From JAOUEA01 sp035550775 (GTDB lineage: Bacteria; Actinomycetota; UBA4738; HRBIN12): a stretch of 15,175 nucleotides of DNA. Both the position numbers and the translations under genes were made by a program. Shown here in pieces: positions 1-6,248 of this stretch; position 1 is the stretch's first letter, and each line of letters starts with the position of its first letter. The notes beneath the pieces were generated by a model. It ran no database searches and was not told where the DNA came from. It saw only the letters and a program-made list of their open reading frames with translations. Where the stretch lies: positions 1-15,175 of the forward strand of contig DASZOO010000181.1 in NCBI GenBank assembly GCA_035550775.1, read 5' to 3'.

Positions 1-429
1 TTCCGCCGCTTCGCTCTCGGTTCGCGCCTCGTCGCGCTGGGCAGCCTCGTAGATCTCGAGCACCTGCTCGAACTGACGCCGCTTCGCGTCCGGGATGACC
101 TGGATGAACACGACGATGACGACGCCGGTCCAGAGTGCGAATCCGAACGAGTAGAGCAGGTCGGCGACGAGACCCAGTGGCTCCGACGCGGCCGACGACT
201 TGAGGAAGTATCCGCCGACGTGCGCCGCCAACCCGGCCACGAAGACGATCCCGAGGATCCAGTACAGGGGTCGTTGCCCGAACGCGGTCCGCCGCACGTA
301 CGGGAGGTGCTCGTCGACCCAGGCAAGGAGCTCGCGACGTTCCAGCCCCTCGAGTCCAAGCGGATCGCCTCCTCGAGCGCGCGCCCCATCGATGTCAGGA
401 GCACCGTGCGCTTCCGGTCCCTCGGTCAT
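1..429 (-). CDS. Two-helix membrane protein of unknown function, C-terminus cut by window edge
   Basis: I do not recognise this gene. Reading leftward from ATG at 429, the frame stays open for 143 codons and runs off the window. The start is backed by a good Shine-Dalgarno sequence, GGGAGG (441 to 436), six bases upstream. Residues 1-50 are hydrophilic and charged. Hydrophobic stretches at about 55-77 and 86-112 look like two membrane helices joined by a short loop. From about residue 113 a charged segment rich in Arg, Glu and Ala (KRRQFEQVLEIYEAAQRDEA) looks like an amphipathic or coiled-coil helix. The layout suggests a small inner-membrane protein with cytosolic N- and C-terminal parts, which is inference from hydrophobicity only. 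It is transcribed away from the 561-998 gene; the 131-base gap between them must hold its promoter, but I see no convincing -10 for this strand. Confidence 0.72.
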   Translation of the reverse strand, partial: MTEGPEAHGAPDIDGARARGGDPLGLEGLERRELLAWVDEHLPYVRRTAFGQRPLYWILGIVFVAGLAAHVGGYFLKSSAASEPLGLVADLLYSFGFALWTGVVIVVFIQVIPDAKRRQFEQVLEIYEAAQRDEARTESEAAE

Positions 430-435
430 GATGAG

Positions 436-441
436 CCTCCC
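436..441 (-). promoter_or_regulatory. Ribosome binding site GGGAGG
   Basis: On the minus strand, GGGAGG lies six bases before the ATG at 429. It fixes the start of the membrane-protein gene that runs off the left edge. Confidence 0.6.
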
Positions 442-547
442 GATGCAGGTGGTGTCTTCGGCCGATCTCCAGGCCAGAGCGCCGGAGCGCTCACCGCGTC
501 GCCCCGGTCGGAGCCGCATCCGCCTCTGGGAGTGGCCTCCCGTGGAC

Positions 548-553
548 TAGCAT
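548..553 (+). promoter_or_regulatory. Candidate -10 element TAGCAT, leaderless start
   Basis: TAGCAT fits the actinobacterial TAnnnT -10 pattern and sits seven bases before the ATG at 561. Transcription would then begin at or next to the start codon, giving a leaderless mRNA. No ribosome binding site precedes this ATG, which agrees. No clear -35 hexamer is visible. The reading is inferred from spacing and from the same arrangement at other genes in the window. Confidence 0.45.
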
Positions 554-560
554 CCCGTCT

Positions 561-998
561 ATGCAGACGGCCCCGGGCTCCGACCCCCACCGCGCGATCC
601 TGGGGCCCGCGGTCGCGGCTGCTCTGATCGCCTTCTTCATCCCTCTCCTGCCGATCTACGGCGGCGAGGGGATCGCATTCGTCTTCTCGTTCGGGTTCCC
701 GCTGCGAGCGATGATCGAGTTCTTCCTGGGGTATTGGAGCAACGCCATCGTGGTAGCGGTGGGGATCGTGCTGTTGAGGCGCGATCTCGTGGGCGTCGCG
801 GGTGGCGTGTTCGCGGCCGTGTCGCTCGGCCTCGCGATCACGATCGTCTCGCAGATCGTGGTCACGGCGCCCCACTTCGGGCGCTGGCAGACCGTTGCGC
901 TCTTGGCGCTCGAGACCGTGGAGGCGATCCTCCTCGCGCTCGCCGCGGGCCGAGCGATCGCCGCGTCCCGCGGGCGCGCGCCCACCCCGACGTCCTAA
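561..998 (+). CDS. Small four-helix membrane protein of unknown function
   Basis: This is a complete 145-residue frame that I cannot assign to a family. After a short polar N-terminus (residues 1-11) come hydrophobic segments at about 12-33, 38-72 (probably one long or two short helices), 76-101 and 109-134. A basic, Pro-rich tail (RGRAPTPTS) ends the protein. There is no signal-peptidase site, metal motif or enzymatic motif that I can see. The ATG at 561 was chosen because it is the first in-frame start, follows a TAGCAT -10-like element by seven bases, and leaves the whole first helix intact. It converges on the SnoaL-like gene with a 33-base gap. An overlapping open frame on the opposite strand is Arg-rich and looks like a shadow. 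I am confident that it is a membrane protein; its role is unknown. Confidence 0.7.
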   Translation: MQTAPGSDPHRAILGPAVAAALIAFFIPLLPIYGGEGIAFVFSFGFPLRAMIEFFLGYWSNAIVVAVGIVLLRRDLVGVAGGVFAAVSLGLAITIVSQIVVTAPHFGRWQTVALLALETVEAILLALAAGRAIAASRGRAPTPTS

Positions 999-1031
999 TC
1001 GGAGTCCTCGACACGGGGCGATGCGCACCGC

Positions 1032-1427
1032 TCACCCGTGCTCGACGTCGGGCTCGCGCAGCTTCCAGAAGCTGTCCTTCCTGACGATGAGGCCATCGTC
1101 TCCGAACGTCCAGAGATCGCAACCCCGAACCTCGATCCGGGTTCCGCCGACCTCGGTGCCCGTGATCGTCCACTCGGAGACGCCGCGCGATCCGGCGGCG
1201 AAGTGGTCGTCCTGCCCGTAGTGGACATCGGGGATGCCTTCGAAGCGGGCACTCAGCCCACGTCGGACCTCCGCCTTGCCGACGAACCGGCGTCCCCACG
1301 GATCTGGACCACGGGGAGACTCGAAGACGCAATCCTCGGCGAAGTGGGCCATGATCGCATCGATGTCGTGGTCGTTGAACCCATCCAGGACTCGCTGAAG
1401 GACATGGATGGTTGGCTCGTTCGACAT
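1032..1427 (-). CDS. SnoaL/NTF2-like superfamily protein
   Basis: The 131-residue product matches the usual size and pattern of a single SnoaL-like (NTF2-fold) domain. An N-terminal helix pair (about 7-30) leads to HFAEDCVFESP (28-38), the family's typical fall into the beta-sheet. Then come FVGKAEVRRGL (48-58) and the closing strands EWTITGTEVGG, IEVRGCDLWTFGDDGLIVRKDSFW (about 85-121). The fold forms a cone-shaped pocket used by ketosteroid isomerases, polyketide cyclases and many uncharacterised proteins. The residues here do not fix a substrate, so I make no enzymatic claim. ATG at 1427 is preceded by GGAGGGAG (1442 to 1435), a good ribosome binding site. The gene stands alone on the minus strand, divergent from gatB. 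Confidence is high for the fold and low for function. Confidence 0.85.
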   Translation of the reverse strand: MSNEPTIHVLQRVLDGFNDHDIDAIMAHFAEDCVFESPRGPDPWGRRFVGKAEVRRGLSARFEGIPDVHYGQDDHFAAGSRGVSEWTITGTEVGGTRIEVRGCDLWTFGDDGLIVRKDSFWKLREPDVEHG

Positions 1428-1464
1428 CGACTGACTCCCTCCGAGGATCGGCGCACGATCGAAT

Positions 1465-1486
1465 ACCTCGGTTCGCGACCGGAGGT
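1465..1486. repeat. Imperfect inverted repeat between SnoaL-like gene and gatB
   Basis: The arms ACCTCGGT (1465-1472) and ACCGGAGGT (1478-1486) are complementary except for one extra G, around a five-base centre, TCGCG. It lies 38 bases upstream of the SnoaL-like start and about 100 bases before the gatB -10. It could be an operator for the divergent pair or chance in GC-rich DNA. I see no second copy in the window. Confidence 0.3.
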
Positions 1487-1584
1487 CAACCCGCGAGCTC
1501 CGTCTCGTTCATCGGCCGGTGCGATCGTCGCCGTCCGGCGGCCGCCCACGACCCCTGGCACCGGCGCGTGGTCGGGGGGGCCGG

Positions 1585-1590
1585 TAGGCT
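1585..1590 (+). promoter_or_regulatory. Candidate -10 element TAGGCT of gatB
   Basis: TAGGCT (TAnnnT type) ends nine bases before the gatB ATG at 1600, so the transcript would be leaderless or carry only a few untranslated bases. A run of seven G (1574-1580) precedes it and no ribosome binding site lies before the ATG. The same hexamer occurs at 11081 before the aminotransferase. No good -35 is seen. Confidence 0.5.
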
Positions 1591-1599
1591 GACCTCGCG

Positions 1600-3051
1600 A
1601 TGACCGAGTACGAGGCCGTGATCGGGCTCGAGTGCCACGTCGAGCTCGACACCGACACCAAGATGTTCTGCGGATGCCGCAACGAGTTCGGGGCGCCGCC
1701 GAACTCGAACGTGTGCCCGGTCTGCCTGGGCCATCCGGGGTCGCTGCCGGTGCCCAACCGCGAGGCGCTCCGGCGCATCATCACGATCGGGCTCGCGCTC
1801 GGCAGCGAGGTCGCCCCGCGCTCGCTGTTCCATCGGAAGAACTACTTCTATCCGGACATGCCGAAGAACTACCAGATCAGCCAGTACGACCTGCCGATCT
1901 GCGTGGGCGGCCACCTCGAGGTCGAGCTCCCGGACGGCACCACGAGTCGCGTCGGCATCACCCGCGTGCACATGGAGGAGGACACCGGCAAGACGACCCA
2001 CGGCAGCCCGAGCGGCCGCATCCACGACGCCAACGCTGCGCTCCTCGACTTCAACCGGGCCGGCGTGCCGCTCGTGGAGTGCGTGAGCGAGCCCGACATC
2101 CGCTCGCCCGAGGAGGCCGCGGCCTACCTCCGCGAGCTGCGCGCCACGCTCGAGTCGCTCGACGTGAGCGACGTGCGCATGGAGGAGGGCTCGCTCCGCT
2201 GCGACGCCAACGTCTCGATGCGGCCGGTCGGAACCGAGGAGCTCGGCACGAAGGTCGAGATCAAGAACATGAACTCCGTGCGTTCGCTCGAGCGCGCGCT
2301 CGCCTACGAGATCGCGCGGCAGACCAAGGCGCTCGAGGCCGGCGAGTCGATCGTGCAGGAGACGCGCCACTGGAACGAGGACGCGGGCGCCACCGAGTCG
2401 ATGCGTTCGAAGGAGGAAGCCTTCGACTACCGGTACTTCCCCGAGCCAGACATCCCGGCGATCGAGCCCTCGCCCGCGTGGATCGACGAGCTGCGGTCGG
2501 CGCTGCCCGAGCTGCCACGCGCGAAGCGCGAGCGGTACGTCGCCGAGCACGGGCTGAAGCCCGAGGTCGCGCGCGTGCTGGTGGCCGACCGCTCGGGTTC
2601 CGCGCTGTTCGAGGGAACCGTGGGCATCGGCGCCGACCCGGTCGCCGCGGCGAACTGGATCACCCAGGACCTCGCGGGGTTGGCGAACAAGCACGGCGCC
2701 GAGGCGGCCGCTCGCGTCACGCCGCAGCACCTGGCCGACCTGCTCGGTCTGATCTCAGGCGACACGATCAGCGGGGCCGGGGCGAAGCAGGCGCTCGAGG
2801 AGGCCGTCGAGACCGGCGACGCGATCGGGGCGATCGTCGAGCGGAAGGGCCTTCGACAGGTCTCCGACGCGGGGGAGCTCGGCGCGATCGTCGACGACGT
2901 GCTCGCCGGCAACGCCGACGCTGCCCAGAAGTTCCGCGACGGGAACGACGGCGTGATCGGCTTCCTCGTCGGCCAGGTGATGAAGGCCTCCGGCGGCTCC
3001 GCGAACCCGAAGCTCGCCCAGGATCTCCTGCGCGAGCGCCTGCGGGGCTGA
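1600..3051 (+). CDS. gatB: Aspartyl/glutamyl-tRNA(Asn/Gln) amidotransferase subunit B
   Basis: GatB is the tRNA-binding, kinase-like subunit of the GatCAB complex. It phosphorylates the side chain of Glu-tRNA(Gln) or Asp-tRNA(Asn), and the ammonia released by GatA then converts it to the amide. The 483-residue product has the family length. The N-terminus shows VIGLECHVEL (7-16) and the four zinc-ligand cysteines C24, C26, C39 and C42 within FCGCRNEFGAPPNSNVCPVC. The Mg/ATP-site motif HMEEDTGK is at 124-131, and KVEIKNMNS is also present. The last 150 or so residues form the helical and YqeY-like tail that contacts the tRNA elbow. ATG 1600 is the natural N-terminus and follows a TAGGCT -10. 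Neither gatA nor gatC is next to it, so the subunit genes are split in this genome. An MFS gene follows after 12 bases, probably cotranscribed. Confidence 0.97.
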   Translation: MTEYEAVIGLECHVELDTDTKMFCGCRNEFGAPPNSNVCPVCLGHPGSLPVPNREALRRIITIGLALGSEVAPRSLFHRKNYFYPDMPKNYQISQYDLPICVGGHLEVELPDGTTSRVGITRVHMEEDTGKTTHGSPSGRIHDANAALLDFNRAGVPLVECVSEPDIRSPEEAAAYLRELRATLESLDVSDVRMEEGSLRCDANVSMRPVGTEELGTKVEIKNMNSVRSLERALAYEIARQTKALEAGESIVQETRHWNEDAGATESMRSKEEAFDYRYFPEPDIPAIEPSPAWIDELRSALPELPRAKRERYVAEHGLKPEVARVLVADRSGSALFEGTVGIGADPVAAANWITQDLAGLANKHGAEAAARVTPQHLADLLGLISGDTISGAGAKQALEEAVETGDAIGAIVERKGLRQVSDAGELGAIVDDVLAGNADAAQKFRDGNDGVIGFLVGQVMKASGGSANPKLAQDLLRERLRG

Positions 3052-3062
3052 GGCGCCGCGCC
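3052..3062. repeat. Short inverted repeat filling the gatB/MFS spacer
   Basis: GGCGC (3052-3056) and GCGCC (3058-3062) are inverted copies around a single C. They lie exactly between the gatB stop (3049-3051) and the GTG start at 3064. As RNA, four pairs with a three-base loop would be the practical limit. There is no ribosome binding site here, so the next gene may depend on ribosomes finishing gatB. Chance in GC-rich sequence is a real alternative. Confidence 0.25.
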
Positions 3063-3063
3063 G

Positions 3064-4356
3064 GTGCACGCCCCCGGCGGCCGTCCCAAGCGCATCCCCG
3101 TCTGGCAGCTGACGCTCTACGCCATCTCGAGCCTCGTGCGCGGGGCGGTGCATCCGTTCGTTCGCATGTGGCGCTCGACCGACGCGATCGACAGCTACGC
3201 GCTCAACCACTTCACGAGCGTCGCCGGCGACGCGATGCTCGCGATCGCCCTCGCCGACTCGGTCTTCTTCTCGCTTCCCGTCAACGAGGCGAAGCTGCGC
3301 GTGGCCGCCTACCTGGCGCTCACGATGCTGCCGCTGGCCCTGGCCGGCCCGCTGCTCGTGCCGCTCCTCGATCGGGCCGGCCCGCGCAGGCTGATCGCGT
3401 TCGTCTCGGCAGCGGGGCGGTTCGCGATCGCGATCTACGCCGCCCCGCGGTTCGACACGCTGCTGCTGTTCCCCGCCGCGCTCGCCCTGCTCGTGCTCTC
3501 GAAGGTGCACGGCATCACCAAGAACGGCCTCACGATCGCCTACGCCGGCCGCGGCGACGGCCTGATGCGCGCCAACGCGAGGCTCGGTCGCCTGGCGGCC
3601 GTGGGGGCGATCGTCGCCGCACCGATCGCGTTCGCGGCGATCGGCCTCGGGGGCACCCCGGCGGCGATCTACGCGGCCGCCGCGGTCTATGCGGGCTCGG
3701 CGCTGCTCACGCTGCGGTTGCCGCATCCCGGCGTGCCGCCGTCACGCCGGCGCGAGGTAGCGCCGAGGGGCGCGGTGCCGGAGCTCGCGGTGCCGGCCGT
3801 GGGCGCGGTGGGCTTGCGTGCGGCGAGCGGATTCCTGCTGTTCCTGCTGGCGTTCTCGCTCCGTCAGGATGAAGCGCCGGTGTACTGGTTCGCCGTGCTC
3901 GCCGGCGCCGGCGTGCTGGGAACGTTCGTCGCCGACCTCGTCGCGCCGCGCGTCCCGACCTCGACGCGCGAGGAGGCCGTCGTCGTCGCTTCAGTGAGCG
4001 CCGCGTGCATCGGAGCGGTGCTCGCGTTCGAGCTGTTCGGGCTGCCGCTGCTCACGGTGTTCGCGCTCGTCGCCGGGGCCGCGACGGAGTTCGGGCGGCT
4101 CGCGTTCCAGAGCTTGATGCAGCGATACGCGCCACCCGGGGCGCAGGGTCGCGTGTTCGTTCGGTACGAGGTCTTGTTCCAGCTCGCGTGGGTGGCGGGG
4201 GCGTTCGCGCCCGCGCTGCTGCCCATCGAGTTCCGGCTCGGCATCCTGCTGCTGGCCGCGTTCTACGCCGTGCTGGGCATCGGCACGGTGCTGCGGGCCC
4301 GCGCCCGGGCCGCGGCGGACGACCGACGGCCCCCGATGCCGCCGCCCCCCAGGTGA
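3064..4356 (+). CDS. MFS-like multi-helix transporter
   Basis: The 430-residue product is strongly hydrophobic, with about ten to twelve membrane segments in two halves. Segments are clear at about 51-71, 81-103, 110-127, 133-147, 175-195, 199-216, 244-265, 275-291, 308-345 and 372-411. The loop LLDRAGPRRLIAF (101-113) has the position and basic character of the MFS loop 2-3 motif, and ANARLGRLAAVGA (170-182) resembles a helix common in actinobacterial MFS proteins. The substrate is unknown. The tail RARARAAADDRRPPMPPPPR is basic and proline-rich. The GTG at 3064 lies 12 bases after gatB and has no clear ribosome binding site, so translation is probably coupled to gatB. A functional link to tRNA amidation is not implied. 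MFS fold is likely; a related permease family is possible. Confidence 0.78.
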   Translation: MHAPGGRPKRIPVWQLTLYAISSLVRGAVHPFVRMWRSTDAIDSYALNHFTSVAGDAMLAIALADSVFFSLPVNEAKLRVAAYLALTMLPLALAGPLLVPLLDRAGPRRLIAFVSAAGRFAIAIYAAPRFDTLLLFPAALALLVLSKVHGITKNGLTIAYAGRGDGLMRANARLGRLAAVGAIVAAPIAFAAIGLGGTPAAIYAAAAVYAGSALLTLRLPHPGVPPSRRREVAPRGAVPELAVPAVGAVGLRAASGFLLFLLAFSLRQDEAPVYWFAVLAGAGVLGTFVADLVAPRVPTSTREEAVVVASVSAACIGAVLAFELFGLPLLTVFALVAGAATEFGRLAFQSLMQRYAPPGAQGRVFVRYEVLFQLAWVAGAFAPALLPIEFRLGILLLAAFYAVLGIGTVLRARARAAADDRRPPMPPPPR

Positions 4357-4384
4357 ATCGCTCGGCCGTTCGGGCGCTGCGGCG

Positions 4385-4390
4385 TAAGCT
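4385..4390 (+). promoter_or_regulatory. Candidate -10 element TAAGCT of the Rieske/reductase operon
   Basis: TAAGCT (TAnnnT type) lies in the 81-base gap after the MFS gene. A start point about seven bases downstream would give a 5' leader of roughly 40 bases before the ribosome binding site at 4426 and the GTG at 4438. No convincing -35 is seen. Confidence 0.42.
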
Positions 4391-4425
4391 CTGTGGATGC
4401 GCGCCCGGGCGGCGCGACCGATCGA

Positions 4426-4431
4426 GGGAGG
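4426..4431 (+). promoter_or_regulatory. Ribosome binding site GGGAGG, decides the Rieske start
   Basis: GGGAGG sits six bases before the GTG at 4438. An in-frame GTG at 4393 would add 15 residues (MDARPGGATDRGRCT) but has no such site and overlaps the expected transcription start. The 4438 start is therefore preferred. Confidence 0.65.
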
Positions 4432-4437
4432 TGCACC

Positions 4438-4749
4438 GTGGCCGAATGGCACACCGTCGGGACGGCCGAGGAGGTCGCCGAGGGGGACGCGACGGCCTTC
4501 GACGTGAACGGCGAGCAGATCGCGGTCTCGCGCGTCGGCGGCGAGCTGCATGCGTTCAGCGACATCTGCACCCACCGCGGCTGCAACCTGTCGCTCGGGG
4601 GAGAGATCGACGGCACGACGATCGAGTGCGAGTGCCACGGCAGCGTCTTCGACATGGTGACGGGGGAGGTCGTCAACGGACCGGCGACGGAACCGGTCGC
4701 GACCTATCCGGTGTCCGACGAGGGCGGCGAGCTTCGGATCGAGGCCTAG
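4438..4749 (+). CDS. Small soluble Rieske [2Fe-2S] protein
   Basis: This single-domain electron carrier of 103 residues is the size of Rieske ferredoxins of ring-hydroxylating oxygenases and of NirD-like proteins. Cluster ligands are C44 and H46 in CTHRGC (44-49), and C64 and H67 in CECHGS (64-69), with the usual spacing and a following VFD. C49 and C66 occupy the positions that form a disulphide beside the cluster in bc1/b6f-type Rieske proteins and are usually absent from dioxygenase ferredoxins. There is no signal peptide or membrane anchor, so it should be cytosolic. The FAD reductase starts 9 bases downstream, so the likely flow is NAD(P)H to FAD to Rieske centre to an oxygenase or other acceptor, none of which is in the window. 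The family call is firm; the partner is unknown. Confidence 0.93.
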   Translation: MAEWHTVGTAEEVAEGDATAFDVNGEQIAVSRVGGELHAFSDICTHRGCNLSLGGEIDGTTIECECHGSVFDMVTGEVVNGPATEPVATYPVSDEGGELRIEA

Positions 4750-4758
4750 GGCCGGACG

Positions 4759-5991
4759 GTGTCGTCCGAGCGGACGTTCGTGATCGTCGGCGGCTCGCTC
4801 ACGGGCGCGACCGCCGCGGCGACGTTGCGCGACGAGGGCTTCGACGGCCGCGTCGTGCTCGTGGGAGCCGAGCCGGTGCTTCCCTACGAACGGCCCGCGC
4901 TCTCGAAAGAGTTCCTGCGCGGCGAGCAGCCGTTCGAGGAGCAGCACGTGCGGCCGCAGGCGTGGTACACGGATCAGGAGATCGAGACCCGGTTGGGGGC
5001 GAGGGCCGTGCAGCTGGACGTTCCCGGTCGAAAGATCGTGCTCGCCGGGGGTGAGCGGATCGGCTACGACGCGCTGCTCGTCGCGACGGGCAGCCGGAAC
5101 CGCAAGCTCGACGTTCCCGGCGCGTCGCTGCTCGGCGTGTTCGATCTGCGCACGGTCGCCGATGCGGAGCGCATCAAGGCCGCCGCCGTCGGCGGCGCCC
5201 GGGTCGTCTGCGTCGGCATGGGGTTCATCGGGGCGGAGGTCGCAGCCTCGATGCGGACGCTCGGCCACGAGGTCACCGTGGTCGAGGTGTTCGAGACGAC
5301 CTTGTATCGGGTGCTCGGTCCCGACATCGGCCGGGCCCTCGAGGGCGTCCATCGCGACCGGGGGGTCCGGCTCTTGTTCAACGAGGCGGTGGCGAGCTTC
5401 GAGGGTGACGGCCGCCTCGAGGCGGTGCTCACGAGCGGGGGTCGGCGCATCGAGGCCGACCTCGCGGTCGTCGGCATCGGCACCGAGCCGAGCGTGGAGC
5501 TGATGGCCGGCACCGGGCTCGATGAGGGCGGGGGCATCCCGGTGGGGCCGGCCCTGGAGACGTCGGTGCCCGGCGTGTTCGCGGCCGGCGACGTCGCCCG
5601 TCACGAGCATCCCGTCTTCGGACCGATCCGGGTCGAGCATTTCGACAACGCGATCAAGATGGGTGAGGCATCGGCACGGAACATGCTCGGCGCCGCGCAG
5701 GTCTTCGACGATCCTCATTGGTTCTGGAGCGACCAGTACGACTCGCAGGTGCAGATGGCCGGGTTCGCCGCCACGTGGGATCGCATGATCGTGCGCGGGT
5801 CGCTCGAGGACCGGTCGTTCTGCGCGTTCCTGCTCGACGACGCCGGCATCGTGCGCTCGACCGTGAGCCTGGACTGGAAGCGGGACGTCCGTCGCTCGTT
5901 CGGGTTGATCTCGGCCCAGGTGGCGCCTGATCCGGCTGCCTTGGCCGACCCCGACGTCGATCTCCGCACGCTGGTGCCCGGGAAGGACTGA
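4759..5991 (+). CDS. FAD-dependent NAD(P)H:ferredoxin oxidoreductase (rhodocoxin/putidaredoxin reductase type)
   Basis: The 410-residue flavoprotein would pass electrons from NAD(P)H to an iron-sulphur carrier, most simply the Rieske protein encoded just upstream. The FAD-binding motif VIVGGSLTGATAA (8-20) is at the N-terminus; its middle glycine is Ser13, a change I recall as common in this family. PYERPALSKEFLRGE (42-56) is a hallmark of the family. VATGSRNR (108-115) and the second nucleotide motif VGMGFIGAE (152-160) follow, with E176 at the end of the next strand favouring NADH over NADPH. FAAGDVA (274-280) is the second FAD contact. HFDNAIKMGEASARNML and FWSDQYDSQVQMAGF (322-336) belong to the C-terminal reductase domain. 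The GTG at 4759 is 9 bases after the Rieske stop and has no strong ribosome binding site, so coupled translation is likely. Confidence 0.93.
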   Translation: MSSERTFVIVGGSLTGATAAATLRDEGFDGRVVLVGAEPVLPYERPALSKEFLRGEQPFEEQHVRPQAWYTDQEIETRLGARAVQLDVPGRKIVLAGGERIGYDALLVATGSRNRKLDVPGASLLGVFDLRTVADAERIKAAAVGGARVVCVGMGFIGAEVAASMRTLGHEVTVVEVFETTLYRVLGPDIGRALEGVHRDRGVRLLFNEAVASFEGDGRLEAVLTSGGRRIEADLAVVGIGTEPSVELMAGTGLDEGGGIPVGPALETSVPGVFAAGDVARHEHPVFGPIRVEHFDNAIKMGEASARNMLGAAQVFDDPHWFWSDQYDSQVQMAGFAATWDRMIVRGSLEDRSFCAFLLDDAGIVRSTVSLDWKRDVRRSFGLISAQVAPDPAALADPDVDLRTLVPGKD

Positions 5992-5994
5992 ACG

Positions 5995-6033
5995 ATGCAC
6001 ATCGGCACCCCGGCGATCGGGCACCCGACCTGA
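5995..6033 (+). other. 12-codon frame upstream of, and in phase with, a small ORF
   Basis: ATG lies three bases after the reductase stop and opens MHIGTPAIGHPT before a TGA at 6031-6033. Every one of the 12 sense codons ends in G or C, as in real genes here. The frame then continues open and in phase to 6231. It may be the N-terminus of one small gene broken by the TGA, a coupling peptide, or non-coding sequence. Confidence 0.3.
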
Positions 6034-6078
6034 GATCTCGATCTGCAACGCCGCATCCGTGAGACGCGGCGCGATCGC

Positions 6079-6231
6079 ATGGCCTCGTCGGTCGCGAAGG
6101 CCGGCGGCCGGCGGACGCTGCTCGATCGCGTGCTCAGGCGAGAGCCGGGAGAACGGCCGTTGCCGATCGACGTCGACCCCGACTCGATCGTCGACCGCGG
6201 CGACGACGTCTGGAAGTCCCTGCGGTTCTGA
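6079..6231 (+). CDS. Small hypothetical ORF, possibly the 3' part of a gene broken by an in-frame TGA
   Basis: I do not recognise the product. From ATG 6079 it reads 50 residues: a basic first half (MASSVAKAGGRRTLLDRVLRR) and an acidic, hydrophobic end (PIDVDPDSIVDRGDDVWKSLRF). Third codon positions are almost all G or C, as in neighbouring genes. The same frame is open upstream back to a TGA at 6031-6033 and reads DLDLQRRIRETRRDR, a plausible amphipathic helix, and before that TGA it joins a 12-codon start. No other usual start codon lies between 6034 and 6079, and no good ribosome binding site precedes 6079. It follows the reductase on the same strand and ends 17 bases before the convergent ABC gene. 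It may be a real small protein of the Rieske operon, a decayed gene, or chance. Confidence 0.35.
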   Translation: MASSVAKAGGRRTLLDRVLRREPGERPLPIDVDPDSIVDRGDDVWKSLRF

Positions 6232-6248
6232 GCACCGCCCTCGATCGA

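Noticed and set aside
1632..3872. A 746-codon open frame on the plus strand across gatB and the MFS gene
   Set aside because: It is out of phase with two clear genes, and its product is almost all Arg, Ala, Gly and Pro, as expected of a shadow frame in GC-rich DNA. It crosses a gene boundary with no domain of its own.
6031..6071. Selenocysteine insertion at the TGA at 6031
   Set aside because: The stem downstream is short and its loop lacks a convincing SECIS pattern, the flanking residues resemble no known selenoprotein, and no sel genes are in view. It is kept only as a test within the split-ORF finding.
6232..6248. Bidirectional terminator between the convergent small ORF and ABC operon
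   Set aside because: A terminator is expected here, but the 17 bases hold only a short TCGATCGA self-complementary site with no stable stem or T-run.
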